From: JAWXCE01 sp033764775
GTDB taxonomy: Bacteria > Pseudomonadota > Alphaproteobacteria > Rhizobiales > Rhodomicrobiaceae
Direction of reading: 5' to 3'
Length of the DNA: 64,000 bases
NCBI GenBank assembly: GCA_033764775.1
Contig: JANRIQ010000023.1
Coordinates: 124,001 to 188,000 of the forward strand
In this document: positions 52,067 through 61,678 of the stretch, one piece after another
How the letters are laid out: each line of letters begins with the position of its first letter
Numbering within the stretch: position 1 is the first letter of the stretch
The notes under the pieces: generated by a model
Seen by the model: only the letters and a program-made list of their open reading frames with translations
The model's database searches: none
Told to the model about the DNA's origin: nothing
Translations under genes and position numbers: made by a program

Positions 52067-54085
52067 TTAGGCGAAACCGCGTTTGGCGAGCAGCGCGGCA
52101 TGGCTCGGCTGGCGGCCGCGAAACGCCGCGTACGCCTCCGCCGGGTCAACAGAGCCGCCGGTCGAGTAAATGTGCCGGCGCAGGCGGCGCGCGGTTTCCG
52201 GGTCGAACACGTCGCCGGTTTCCTGGAACGCCTCGAACGCGTCGGCGTCCATTGTCTCAGACCAGAGATAGCTGTAATAGCCCGCCGCATAGCCGTCGCC
52301 GCCGAACAGATGCAGGAAGTGAGGCAGCCGGTGTCGCATCCCGACCGCCGGCGGCATCCCCGCACGGGCGAGCGCTTCGGCCTCGAACGCGTCCACGTCG
52401 AGCGGATCGGGCGCTTCTGTGTGCAAATCGAGGTCAACGATCGCCGACGCGAGATATTGCACCGTTTCGAAGCCCTGATTGAAGCTGCGGGCCTTGCGCA
52501 GCCGCGTCACGAGTTCGGGCGGTATCGGCTGGCCGGTTTCGGCGTGGCGGGCGAACCGCGAGAGCACCTCCGGGGTCAGCAGCCAATGCTCGAAAAGTTG
52601 CGACGGCAGCTCCACGAAATCGCGCGGCACGTTGGTGCCGGAGATGATGGGATAGGTCACGTCCGAGAGCAAACCGTGGAGGGCATGGCCGAATTCGTGA
52701 AAGAGCGTCTCGGCGTCGCTCACGCTCATCAGCGCCGGTTCGTCCGCCCGCGGCTTCACCAGATTGAGCACATTCATGATCACAGGCTTAACCTCGCCCG
52801 CCACCCGCTCCTGCGATCGCACCGCGCGCATCCACGCCCCGCCCGATTTGGACGGCCGGGTGAAATAATCCCCGAGAAACAGACCGATCGCGGAACCGTC
52901 CGCATCGAAGACCTCCCACGCGCGCACGTCCGGATGATAGGACGGCAGGCCGAAACGCTCCTCGAAGCGCAGTCCGAACAACCGGCCCGCCACGAAAAAC
53001 GCTGCCTCGATCATATTGTCGAGCTGGAAATACGGCGCCAGCTCCGCCTCGTTCAGGTCAAAGCGGTCGCGGCGCACCCGCTCCGCCCAGAACCGCCAGT
53101 CCCACTCCTCCACCTCTCCCTCAAACCCCTCCGCCTGCGCCGCGGCGGCGATCATCGCGCGCTCCTCCTCGACGCGGCGAACCGCCGGCCCCCAAACCGC
53201 GTTCAGCAGGGCGCTTGCGGCCTCGGGCGTTTTCGCCATGGCGTCGTCGAGGCTGTATGCGGCGTAGTTGGCGTAGCCGAGCAATCGCGCGCGCTCCCGG
53301 CGCAGGCTGACGATCTCGGAGAGAACGACAGGGTTGCTGGCCGCGCCACGAGCGACGAACGCGCGGTGAATGGCCTCGCGCAGATCGCGGCGGGATGAAA
53401 ATTTCAGGAATGGCCCGACGCTCGACCGCGACAGGGTGAAAACGTAAGCACCCGTGAGGCCGGCCTCCTCAGCCGCCGCCTGCGCCGATGAGACGACGAA
53501 GTCCGGCAACCCCGCCAGTTCATCTTCCCTGCGCAATACGAGCCGGTAGCCGCTTTCGTCCGCCAGCACGTTCTGCGAAAACTGGGTGGTCAACTCCGCC
53601 AGCCGGCGCTTGATCTCCCGCATGCGCGCGCGGCCCGTCTCGTCAAGCCCGGCGCCGGATCGCACGAAAGCCAGACGGTACCGCTCCAGCGCGCGGGTCT
53701 GTTCGTGCGTCAGGCCCGCCGCGCCCGCCTCAACGAGCGCCTGCACCTTGGCGAACAGATCGCGGCGGGTGTAGATCGCGCCGAAATGCTTGGCCAGGCG
53801 CGGCGCCGTTTCCCGTTCGATGCGGCGGAGCGCGTCGTTGGTATGGGCGCCTGTCAATCCGAAAAACGTGGAGCAGACGCGTGTCAGCAACTCGCCGGAC
53901 CTTTCCAGCGCGGCGACGACAGTCTCGAAATCGGGCGGCGCCGGATTGGCCGCGATCGCCTCGACCTCGGCCATGTGGGCGGCGAGCGCCGCGTCGAAGG
54001 CGGGAGGGAAATGCTCCGGCTCGATCAGAGGGTAAGGCGCAAGGCCGTAGGGCGCTGTCCAGTCGTCAAGCAGCGGATTTGTCAT
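52067..54085 (-). CDS. M3 family metallopeptidase (peptidyl-dipeptidase/oligopeptidase)
   Basis: 672 residues from the ATG at 54085 (MTNPLLDDW). The zinc-binding HExxH is in LFHEFGHALHGLLSD, with the third ligand Glu region GTNVPRDFVELPSQLFEHWL. Degrades short peptides in the cytoplasm. The frame upstream is antisense or out of frame to the cupin. It overlaps the cupin gene by 4 nt. Confidence 0.93.
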   Translation of the reverse strand: MTNPLLDDWTAPYGLAPYPLIEPEHFPPAFDAALAAHMAEVEAIAANPAPPDFETVVAALERSGELLTRVCSTFFGLTGAHTNDALRRIERETAPRLAKHFGAIYTRRDLFAKVQALVEAGAAGLTHEQTRALERYRLAFVRSGAGLDETGRARMREIKRRLAELTTQFSQNVLADESGYRLVLRREDELAGLPDFVVSSAQAAAEEAGLTGAYVFTLSRSSVGPFLKFSSRRDLREAIHRAFVARGAASNPVVLSEIVSLRRERARLLGYANYAAYSLDDAMAKTPEAASALLNAVWGPAVRRVEEERAMIAAAAQAEGFEGEVEEWDWRFWAERVRRDRFDLNEAELAPYFQLDNMIEAAFFVAGRLFGLRFEERFGLPSYHPDVRAWEVFDADGSAIGLFLGDYFTRPSKSGGAWMRAVRSQERVAGEVKPVIMNVLNLVKPRADEPALMSVSDAETLFHEFGHALHGLLSDVTYPIISGTNVPRDFVELPSQLFEHWLLTPEVLSRFARHAETGQPIPPELVTRLRKARSFNQGFETVQYLASAIVDLDLHTEAPDPLDVDAFEAEALARAGMPPAVGMRHRLPHFLHLFGGDGYAAGYYSYLWSETMDADAFEAFQETGDVFDPETARRLRRHIYSTGGSVDPAEAYAAFRGRQPSHAALLAKRGFA

Positions 54086-54552
54086 CGGTGAAGCTCGGTG
54101 TGAGGGCGGTTGTCGAGGAAAGCGGCGACGGCGGGGCTGGCGCGCAACGCAGCCAGATCCTCGGGCGTGGGCAGTTGCGGGCGGTCGCGCGCGCGATCCA
54201 CCATGCACAGGAACCCGAGCGGCGCATCCGCCCCGGCGCGGAACTGATGCCACGTCATGGGCGGCACGGTGACGAGGTCGCCCTCGGCCACGTCGCAAAC
54301 GCCGTCGCCCACGAGGCAACGGCCGGCGCCCCGGTAAATCATCACCGCGTGCATGTGCTGATGCCGCTCCAATGTCGAATGGCCGCCCGGGGCGATCTCG
54401 AAATAGCGCAGCTCGGCCGCCATGCCCGGCTCGCAAAATAGCGTTTGACGGGTGATGTCCTTGAACGGCGCCTCGCCATCGGCCTTGTAAGCCAGAACCT
54501 CCACCTCCGCCCAGCGGCACGGCGCGATGTGTTTGCGGATCGGGTTTGTCAT
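54082..54552 (-). CDS. cupin domain protein linked to a RuBisCO-like protein
   Basis: 156 residues. Cupin motif 1 is GGHSTLERHQHMHAV with His ligands; motif 2 is GDLVTVPPMTWHQF. A conserved FLCMVDRARDRP near the end carries Cys116. The gene overlaps the RuBisCO-like protein gene (4 nt) and the M3 gene (4 nt). In Rhodospirillum rubrum a cupin and a RuBisCO-like protein form the end of a route from methylthioribulose phosphate to deoxyxylulose phosphate, the cupin releasing methanethiol. That role is possible here but not shown. Confidence 0.85.
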   Translation of the reverse strand: MTNPIRKHIAPCRWAEVEVLAYKADGEAPFKDITRQTLFCEPGMAAELRYFEIAPGGHSTLERHQHMHAVMIYRGAGRCLVGDGVCDVAEGDLVTVPPMTWHQFRAGADAPLGFLCMVDRARDRPQLPTPEDLAALRASPAVAAFLDNRPHTELHR

Positions 54553-55655
54553 GGTCGCTCGGCGAAGGCATTCAGGCGGGTGGCGAACTGGCGGGCGCAG
54601 GCGGTCACATCCGGCGCGGCGAGAAGCGCGCCGCCGATGAGGATCATCGCGTCGCGTCCGAAAAACTCAACAATCTCGTCCAGTCGCTCAAGCGTGACGC
54701 CGCCGGCGGGCGCGGGCAGCGCGGGCGATACGCCGGGCCACGAGCTGCGGGCCGCGGCGGCGATCTCCGCGCATGTCTGCGCCGAATAGCCGAACCGACC
54801 GCCAAATGTCGGGAAAATGACCGCGCTCGCGCCGAACAGCCGGAACAGCTTGCCGATGAGCAGCGGCGCGGCGATGCGTTGCGCGCCGCCCATGGCGGGA
54901 TGGGCTATCAGCGCCATGTGGGGGAACTCGATGGCGAGGGCGCGAAACGCCGGGAGCCCTGAGATCATCGGCGCGATGAGCGCGGCGCTCAGGCCTTCGT
55001 CGGCGGCGAGCCGGAGCTGCGCGCGCATGCGGTCGAGATCGCCGGTGACGCTCGGAGCATAAAGGGTAGATCCGCCCGTCTCGGCGTTGGCGGTCCGCAC
55101 AGCCGCGGCGCAGGCGGCGACGCGCTCCGCGAACGGGCTGAAGGCTTGATCGGCAAGACCGTGATCGTCTTTGATGACGTCGACGCCCCCCAGCGCCAAG
55201 CGGCCGGCCAGTTGCGCAAGCGCGGCGACGCTCAAGCCTTGCGGCTTCAGCGCGGCGCAAGACATCGGCCGCCCCGTCGCGCCGGCGCGCGCCTTGCGCG
55301 TCGCCATATCCACGCGCGGTCCGCCGAAGCGCGCGGCGAGCGGCCCGGGCAGATCGGCGTTCTCCAGGGTCACGTCGTCGTGGAGCGAGGAGTTGCCGAA
55401 CAGCACGTTCATGAGCTGGCCTGCGTCGCCGTCCACCGTTTCGGCCGAGAGAGACACGGTTACGCGGAAAGCGTCGCCGCGATCCTCGATGGCCTCGACG
55501 CGCCCGACGATGTCGGACAGCACCCGGCTGTCCGCGATCGCTTCGAGCGGCATCTCGACGCTTTGCTCGACCGCGATGGCGCGCGCCCTAGCCGCGATCT
55601 CCGCGGCGGGCGCGGCGATGCGGTAATGGGCGAGGATGCGGTCGGAGTCGGGCAT
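54549..55655 (-). CDS. RuBisCO-like protein (form IV)
   Basis: 368 residues with the RuBisCO large-chain fold. The active-site positions have diverged: LKPQGLS (Lys137) is retained, and Lys162-Asp163-Asp164 in VDVIKDDHGLAD keep the carbamate and metal sites, but the second acidic residue is His165. His252 in IAHPAMGG fits the catalytic His. Loop 6 reads FGGRFGY instead of GKMEG, and the late serine is replaced in ILIGGAL. It therefore cannot be a CO2-fixing RuBisCO and should be an enolase- or isomerase-type homologue. It overlaps the cupin and follows the patatin gene by 54 nt. Confidence 0.9.
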   Translation of the reverse strand: MPDSDRILAHYRIAAPAAEIAARARAIAVEQSVEMPLEAIADSRVLSDIVGRVEAIEDRGDAFRVTVSLSAETVDGDAGQLMNVLFGNSSLHDDVTLENADLPGPLAARFGGPRVDMATRKARAGATGRPMSCAALKPQGLSVAALAQLAGRLALGGVDVIKDDHGLADQAFSPFAERVAACAAAVRTANAETGGSTLYAPSVTGDLDRMRAQLRLAADEGLSAALIAPMISGLPAFRALAIEFPHMALIAHPAMGGAQRIAAPLLIGKLFRLFGASAVIFPTFGGRFGYSAQTCAEIAAAARSSWPGVSPALPAPAGGVTLERLDEIVEFFGRDAMILIGGALLAAPDVTACARQFATRLNAFAERP

Positions 55656-55709
55656 GGCGTCAAGGTAAGAGCGGCCGCCGGGCCGCGCCAGTGCAATTCG
55701 CGGGGTTTT

Positions 55710-58349
55710 TCACTCGGCGGATGCGGCGGCTCGTCCGAGCGGCGGCGGATCCGCAATGGCCCGGATGACCTTGGATTGCGCGCACCGGTTCTGATTGAGG
55801 ATGCGCGCCAGGCCGGGGAGTTTGGCGAGCGCGGGGTTGGCCTCGCCGCCTTGCGACTTTTTCTGCTCATCCAGGAATTCATCGAGCGAAAGCAGACGTT
55901 TACGCAGAAGTTTGGCCGACGGGCATTCGACCGAATGGCCGATCTGCGCGCCGATGCCCGTGCGTGTGTGCTCGGCGAACTGCCACCCCAGCGGCATGGG
56001 GAACAGGTCGTGCAGCAACTCCAGCAGCTCAACCTGCTTCACGCTGGCGAGCGCGCGGTCGATGGCGATGCGGCCTCGCTGGGTGCGCGTGTTGTACAGG
56101 CCGAGCAGCGGCGACAAGGTCTCGTGGAACCCGCCGGCGCCGATGTCCTCCTCGTACTCCTCGTTCAGAACCAGAAGCCGAAACTCGATATTTTCGTATT
56201 GCGCAATGTCGGCGGGCGCGCCGGAGCCGCGGATCAGCGTCTCCGCGTTGTCCTTGTAAAAGGTGAGGTCGCGGATGACGCCGAGCGCGGAGTCGACGCC
56301 GGAGTTCTCGAAGTAACCGCCGTCCCCAAAGCGATGAATGACCTCGCGGCGCTCGTTGGTTTGCTTGTCGCGCTCGTTCCGGCGCAGGGACGCGGGCGAC
56401 ATCACCACGGGGAAGCGCGCGCTCAGGCCGAGCGCCGTGCTGAGACGCATGTCCTGCCCGCGCATGAAATACGGGTAGACCGAGTTGATCGCACCGTTGT
56501 TGCGATAGACTTGCAGCGCCCGATCGGTGGTGAATGGCGCAACCAGCATCGGCTTGCCGGTGTTCACATGCGTGACGTTCAGCATCAGCATCGGCGCCTG
56601 GCCGTCAGGGCGCCACTGGTCGAGAAACGGCTCGCGCAGCGGGTTGTAATCCAGATCAGGGTCGCGCCAGTCGCGCTTCATAGCGCTCCACTGGCTCTCG
56701 AGCGCCGCCTCGAAGCCCCGCGAGCGATCGAGATGCTCCGATACGCCTGGCGTCGCGAATGGGAAAACGCGCTGCGGCAGGTCGGCGAACAGGGCGGAGG
56801 CCGCCAGCGGGGCCAGCAGATCGCCGGCGAAGTAGCTCTTCACGCGCTGTTCCAGTGGGCCGGCGTCGGGCGTGGGCGCCGGATCGCCCGACCCGGCGCG
56901 GAAACCCATGCGGCCTTCGCGCTCCTCGGCGAACTCAGGATAAGGGCACGTCGCATAGCTGGCGTCGTAATCTTTCGCCACCTGATTGACGAGCGAAGCG
57001 AAGACGCCGGCGCCGACCGCGCCGCCGGAGACCCCGCTCACCGCGAACACATGATGCCGCATGGCGGGGCAACGGTCGTAGATGCGGGCGAGCGTCATCG
57101 CGGTGAAATAGGCTGAGTAGAGGCCGCCGCCCTGGGCCGCGACGATGTAGACAGGGTAAGGTTCCCCGGCTCCGCCATCCGCCTGACGCGGCGGAAACAT
57201 GGCGCGCCGGTGCGGCGGGCGGTTGTCGAACCAGTCGAAAAACGCCACAGGCAGCGGCCGCGCGTTTGGATGCCGCCGTTCCGCCGCCTCGGTGCGCTCC
57301 GCCCGGTCTGGCCTTGGCGCATCGGCGCCGCCCACCTCTTTCCGGCTCAGCAGGCGCAAATCGTGGTTGTCGTTCCAGTTGTAGGCTGAGGCGATGAGGG
57401 CGAGCGCCACAATGCCGGTCAGCGCTGGCACTCCATTCACGTCGTTCAGCCGCGTGAGTACGGCGAGGAAAACCAACAGGCAGATGAAGAACAGGTTAAT
57501 AATGAGAATGACGCCGACTGTTCTCGCTACGGCGGGCACGTCGAGGGCGGGGAACGCGGATTGCGCCGCCGCCGCCGCCAGACACGCCGTGAACAGCGCC
57601 GCGAAAGCCCACGCGGACGAGGTCTTCACCAGCCGGACGGTTTTGACGATGCTGTAATTGGCGCGCCAGAACACAAACAGAGCGAAGGCCAGCGTCAACG
57701 CCCCGGTGACGATGAAACTGTTCGAGAGGAGCGCGATCACCTCTTCCGTGTCGTCGGATTTGTCCAGAACGGACCCAAGCAGCGCCTTGATGTCGCGCTC
57801 CCGATCGTTCGATTCGCGCAGCAGCGTTTTGCCCAGGTTTTCGACGGCCTGGCGCGTGGTCGCTCGCGTCGCCTCCACCTCCGTCGCGTCGCTCACGGGC
57901 GCGGCGGCGGTAATCTCCGGCAGGCTGAATGAGCGCTCCAGTTGGCTGCTATACGAGAGCAGGCTGAGCGTGCTGACGATGAGCGGCAGGCAGGCGATGA
58001 CGGCGGGGGCGTTGCGCAGAATGCGGCCGCGCGGGCCCGGCTCGTTCACAGCCTCGGTGTGCTTGTCGAGGGAGTCGGCGAGACTGAGGTCGCGTCCGAC
58101 CGCCCACACGGTGAGCGAGAAGGCGATGAGCGACACGATGGCGAGGATTGCCGTGACAGGATTGCCCTTTTGCAGGCCGGCTAAGACGATCGCATACAGT
58201 TCACGCGTCTGTTCGTGCTGCATGAGGGCGCTGAACAGCACCACGATGATGAGCGGCGCCCGCTGCAGCCATATCGACCGCGCCAGCTCGCTCAAATACG
58301 CCCGGAGCTTGCTTGCGGCGTGGCCGCTGTCCATGTGCGTCGCGGTCAT
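55710..58349 (-). CDS. patatin-like phospholipase with N-terminal membrane domain
   Basis: 879 residues from the ATG at 58349, after GGAGG. The first ~330 residues hold about seven hydrophobic helices (near 31-45, 65-85, 112-132, 211-228, 246-266, 276-298, 309-325). After a linker comes a patatin domain: glycine-rich oxyanion loop AAQGGGL (404-410), nucleophile elbow GVSGG with Ser441, and the DGG dyad with Asp676 in FGDGGYFENSG. This is a lipid acyl hydrolase fused to an integral membrane module. Substrate unknown. It overlaps the small secreted protein gene by 4 nt. Confidence 0.87.
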   Translation of the reverse strand: MTATHMDSGHAASKLRAYLSELARSIWLQRAPLIIVVLFSALMQHEQTRELYAIVLAGLQKGNPVTAILAIVSLIAFSLTVWAVGRDLSLADSLDKHTEAVNEPGPRGRILRNAPAVIACLPLIVSTLSLLSYSSQLERSFSLPEITAAAPVSDATEVEATRATTRQAVENLGKTLLRESNDRERDIKALLGSVLDKSDDTEEVIALLSNSFIVTGALTLAFALFVFWRANYSIVKTVRLVKTSSAWAFAALFTACLAAAAAQSAFPALDVPAVARTVGVILIINLFFICLLVFLAVLTRLNDVNGVPALTGIVALALIASAYNWNDNHDLRLLSRKEVGGADAPRPDRAERTEAAERRHPNARPLPVAFFDWFDNRPPHRRAMFPPRQADGGAGEPYPVYIVAAQGGGLYSAYFTAMTLARIYDRCPAMRHHVFAVSGVSGGAVGAGVFASLVNQVAKDYDASYATCPYPEFAEEREGRMGFRAGSGDPAPTPDAGPLEQRVKSYFAGDLLAPLAASALFADLPQRVFPFATPGVSEHLDRSRGFEAALESQWSAMKRDWRDPDLDYNPLREPFLDQWRPDGQAPMLMLNVTHVNTGKPMLVAPFTTDRALQVYRNNGAINSVYPYFMRGQDMRLSTALGLSARFPVVMSPASLRRNERDKQTNERREVIHRFGDGGYFENSGVDSALGVIRDLTFYKDNAETLIRGSGAPADIAQYENIEFRLLVLNEEYEEDIGAGGFHETLSPLLGLYNTRTQRGRIAIDRALASVKQVELLELLHDLFPMPLGWQFAEHTRTGIGAQIGHSVECPSAKLLRKRLLSLDEFLDEQKKSQGGEANPALAKLPGLARILNQNRCAQSKVIRAIADPPPLGRAAASAE

Positions 58350-58735
58350 TGTCCCGCCTCCTGCCCGCGGCAGTTTTTGAGGCTTTCGACCTCCCGGATC
58401 AGATTGCGGTTCGTCCAATCTACGACGCGGTTGTAGCCGCGCTGCTCGTCGCATGTCTCGCCGGGCGGGGTCTGGCATATCCGGTTGACGAACTGGGAGT
58501 AAAAGGTCGGTCGGCAGAAACAGAAACCCTGATCGACCAGCACCCTGTGGCGCAGCACCGCCAGCGGCTCGCAGCCAAGCTTCAGCAGCCCTTCTTTATT
58601 AGCCACGCCGTTGCCGTCGATGACCACGACGCCGTCGAAGGTGATGTTGCGCAGCTTGTCTTGAGCGCTGGCGGGGCCGGAGAGGCACGCAAAAACTATG
58701 AGAAGCGGCGCGAGCACGGAGAAACGCATGGCCAA
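58346..58735 (-). CDS. small secreted cysteine-containing protein
   Basis: 129 residues with a signal peptide (MRFSVLAPLLIVFACLSGPASAQ). Contains an LGCEPLAVLRHRVLVDQGFCFCRPTFYSQFVN stretch that weakly resembles the YARHG domain, plus several cysteines that could form disulfides. It is coupled to the patatin-like gene by a 4-nt overlap, so it may act on or with it at the membrane. Not otherwise recognised. Confidence 0.7.
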   Translation of the reverse strand: MAMRFSVLAPLLIVFACLSGPASAQDKLRNITFDGVVVIDGNGVANKEGLLKLGCEPLAVLRHRVLVDQGFCFCRPTFYSQFVNRICQTPPGETCDEQRGYNRVVDWTNRNLIREVESLKNCRGQEAGQ

Positions 58736-58838
58736 CCTTCGACGATACTTGCGCGGACGCCGCCGCCACTGGTTACGGCGTTAGCAGATCGTCGAACGGG
58801 GCGCAATCAACCGGGACGGGCGGGGCGCCGTTTTCCCG

Positions 58839-60404
58839 TCATGGCATGGGAAGAGCTTCCTGTTCGCGCAGGATTTTGTCGGTCGCCGCGTCCTGCTCGA
58901 TCAGCTTCACGCGGTAACCCCAAAGCTGGGCGACGTAGCGCAGAGTGCGGTCGCAGTCGTTGCGGTCGAGCATAACGCCGTTGCGCACGCTGTGGGTGAG
59001 CGTGAGGCGGCGAGCGCCGCTTAAGTCGGCGTCGGTCACCTTGATGTCGGGATCGAGCGCCGAGACGTCGTATTGCGCGGCCAGCCGGGCGCGGATGCGT
59101 TTGTAGCCACGCTCGTCGTGGATGGCCTTCACCTCCACCGCGCGCTCGCCCGCCTCGTCGCGCAGGGCGAACAGGCGGAAGTCGCGGATGACCTTGGGGC
59201 TCAGAAACTGGAGGATGAAGCTCTCGTCGCGATACTCCGCCCACGCCGCCTTGAGCACGTCGAGCGCGCCGCCGCGCCCGGCGATCTCCGGAAACCAGTC
59301 GTAATCCTCCTGCGTCGGCTCCTCGCAAATGCGCTGGATGTCTCGCATCATCGCGTAGCCGAGGGCGTACGGGTTCATGCCCGAGAAGCGGCGGTCGTCG
59401 AAGCTGGGCTGGGTCAGCACCGACGAGTGAACATGCAGGAACTCGAGCATTGCGCCCTCGTTCAACTGCCCCTTTTCGTGCATCCGGTGCAGGATTTGGT
59501 AATGCACGTAGGTGGCGCAGCCCTCGTTCATCATCTTGGTCTGGCGCTGCGGATAGAAGTATTGTGAGAGGATGCGTACGATGCGGATGATTTCGCGCTG
59601 CCAGCCCTCCAAACGGGGAGCGTATTTCTCAATGAAATACAGCAGGTTTTCCTCGGGAATGCCGAGCGCCTGCTGTTCCGCCCCATCGTCGCTCTCCAGA
59701 CGCGTCTCGTCTATGGGCGCGCGGGGGACGGTGCGCCACAGGTCGTTGAACGTGGCCTCGGCGTGCGCGCGGCGCCGTTCCTGCCGCTCGGCGGCCTTTG
59801 TGGGGTTGAGCGCGCGCAGGCGTTTCGGCTGACGGCTAACGCCCTGACGCATCAGCGCGTGGGCCGCGTCCACGATGGCCTCGACCGCCTCGACGCCATA
59901 GCGCTCCTCGCATTTGGCGATGTAGTCCTTGGCGAACGACAGGTAGTCGATGATCGTGTCTGCGTTCGTCCACTGTAGGAACAGCGAGTTGTTCTTGAAG
60001 AAATGGTTATGCCCGAACGCCGCATGCGCGATGACGAGCGTTTGCATCAGCGCCGAGTTCTCCTCCATGACGTAGGAGATGCACGGGTTCGAATTGATGA
60101 CCAGTTCGTAGGCCAACGAACGCGCGCCGCGGCGATACTGGCTCGCCTCACGGGCGAAATGCTTGCCGAACGACCAGTGCCGGTACATCAGAGGCATGCC
60201 GGTCGAAGCGTAGGCGTCCAGCATCTGCTCGGATGTGATGACCTCGATTTGGTTCGGGTAAACGTCCAGATTGAGTTCGCCCGCGCCCACTTGCTCGACC
60301 GCGTCGTAAATATGCTTAAGCGTGTCGAAATCCCATTCAGCCCCGTCGAACAGGGGTTTCAGCGTTGGCCGCCCCGCTTTTGCCCTCGCCATTCGTGCGC
60401 TCAA
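58839..60404 (-). CDS. SpoVR family protein
   Basis: 521 residues with the SpoVR/YcgB pattern: EWDFDTLKHIYDAVEQVGAGELNLDVYPNQIEVITSEQMLDAYASTGMPLMYRHWSFGKHF near the start, NPCISYVMEENSALMQTLVIAHAAFGHNHFFKNN, and the middle FYPQRQTKMMNEGCATYVHYQI. It lacks sporulation context; in non-sporulating bacteria it lies with PrkA and DUF444. It overlaps the DUF444 gene by 4 nt. Confidence 0.95.
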   Translation of the reverse strand: MSARMARAKAGRPTLKPLFDGAEWDFDTLKHIYDAVEQVGAGELNLDVYPNQIEVITSEQMLDAYASTGMPLMYRHWSFGKHFAREASQYRRGARSLAYELVINSNPCISYVMEENSALMQTLVIAHAAFGHNHFFKNNSLFLQWTNADTIIDYLSFAKDYIAKCEERYGVEAVEAIVDAAHALMRQGVSRQPKRLRALNPTKAAERQERRRAHAEATFNDLWRTVPRAPIDETRLESDDGAEQQALGIPEENLLYFIEKYAPRLEGWQREIIRIVRILSQYFYPQRQTKMMNEGCATYVHYQILHRMHEKGQLNEGAMLEFLHVHSSVLTQPSFDDRRFSGMNPYALGYAMMRDIQRICEEPTQEDYDWFPEIAGRGGALDVLKAAWAEYRDESFILQFLSPKVIRDFRLFALRDEAGERAVEVKAIHDERGYKRIRARLAAQYDVSALDPDIKVTDADLSGARRLTLTHSVRNGVMLDRNDCDRTLRYVAQLWGYRVKLIEQDAATDKILREQEALPMP

Positions 60405-61666
60405 GTCCTCTCCGCCGAAAACAAATCCCGGAATACGGGGTAGATTTCATCCACCGATGTGACACCGCGCATGGCGAAATGCGGGTGTCGCTCCACCAGT
60501 TCTTCATAGGCGTCCCACACGATGCTGCGCCCCGCGCTCGCGCCCACCTCAATATACGCAAAGTACTGGCAGAGCGGTACCACTTCCTCATCGAGCATCT
60601 CGATGCAGCGGTTCATGTCGATGGACGCGTTGTCGCCGTCCGACGCCTGCGCCGCGTAGATGTTCCAATCGGAGGGCGGGTAGCGGTCCTTCACCACGCG
60701 CAGAATCTCCTCGAACGCCGTCGAAATGATGGTGCCGCCCGTCTCCGTGCTGTGGAAGAAGGTGTTCTCGTCCACCTCGGCTGCGACGCTGGTGTGCCGG
60801 ATGAAGACGATCTGCACGTTCTGGTAGTGACGCGACAGGAACACGTAAAGCAGCATGAAAAACCGCTTCGCCAGGTCCTTGAGCGATTCCGACATGGAGG
60901 CGGACGTGTCCATAAGGCAGAACATGACGGCCTGCGTCGTCGGCTTGGGCACGCGCTCGAAGCGGTTGTATTGCAGGTCGAACGGGTCGACGAAGGCGAT
61001 GGCGCTGCGCAGCCGTTTCAACCTGGCGACGCGCTCGCGCAGCAATTGAATGCGAGCGTCGTCGCGTGGGGTCGCGCTTTCGGCGGCGGCCAGTTCCTCT
61101 TCCGCCGTGCGGATGGCCTCGAGTTTGGGTCGGCGCAAAGCGATGCGGCGCGCGAAGCTGTTGCGGACGGTGCGCACGCGGTTGAGCTTGGAGGGCGGCC
61201 CGTCCGTCGTGTAGCCGGCCCGCGTCGGTTTTGGCGAGCGCACATCCTTCAGCTTGGCTTTGATGAGGTTCGGCAGCTTCAAGTCGTCGAAGAAAATGTC
61301 GAGGAACTCCTCGCGGCTGAGGGTGAAGACGAAATCGTCCTCTCCATCGCCGTCGGTCGCGCCCTCCTTGCCGCCGCGCCCTCCGCCCTGCGGCGGCTTA
61401 GGGATTTTATCGCCAGGCACATACTCATGGTTGCCGGGGAGCACGAAATCGCGCGCGCCCGTCTCCCCGCTCAAGCCGAAGGACGGCTCGGAGAGGCTTT
61501 TCGAGCGCACACGGATTTTTTCGCTCGCCTCGATCTCGGAGATTTTGCGCTTGCGCAGCGCCTTGTTCACCGCGTTGCGGATTTCCTCCTTGGCGCGGCG
61601 AATGAAGCGCTGACGATTGCCGAGGCTTTTCGACTTTGGGTTCAGGCGGCGGTCGATGATGTGCAT
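60401..61666 (-). CDS. DUF444/YeaH family protein
   Basis: 421 residues. Hallmarks are RRLNPKSKSLGNRQRFIRRAKEEI near the start and a von Willebrand factor A-like half (VMFCLMDTSASMSESLKDLAKRFFMLLYVFL with a MIDAS DxSxS, YAAQASDGDNA). It forms a conserved unit with prkA and spoVR and is thought to be a PrkA partner in starvation or stress response. 12 nt after prkA's stop. Confidence 0.94.
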   Translation of the reverse strand: MHIIDRRLNPKSKSLGNRQRFIRRAKEEIRNAVNKALRKRKISEIEASEKIRVRSKSLSEPSFGLSGETGARDFVLPGNHEYVPGDKIPKPPQGGGRGGKEGATDGDGEDDFVFTLSREEFLDIFFDDLKLPNLIKAKLKDVRSPKPTRAGYTTDGPPSKLNRVRTVRNSFARRIALRRPKLEAIRTAEEELAAAESATPRDDARIQLLRERVARLKRLRSAIAFVDPFDLQYNRFERVPKPTTQAVMFCLMDTSASMSESLKDLAKRFFMLLYVFLSRHYQNVQIVFIRHTSVAAEVDENTFFHSTETGGTIISTAFEEILRVVKDRYPPSDWNIYAAQASDGDNASIDMNRCIEMLDEEVVPLCQYFAYIEVGASAGRSIVWDAYEELVERHPHFAMRGVTSVDEIYPVFRDLFSAERT

Positions 61667-61678
61667 GGGCCGCCCGTC

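Noticed and set aside
54086..54571. N-terminal extension of the M3 peptidase frame
   Set aside because: Overlaps the cupin gene in another frame; peptidase homology begins at MTNPLLDDW (54085).
54549..55655. Functional carbon-fixing RuBisCO
   Set aside because: Essential loop 6 Lys and metal-site Glu are replaced, the protein is short, and no small subunit or phosphoribulokinase is nearby.
58839..60404. Evidence of sporulation from SpoVR
   Set aside because: SpoVR occurs in many non-sporulating proteobacteria, and the neighbours are the PrkA/DUF444 stress unit.
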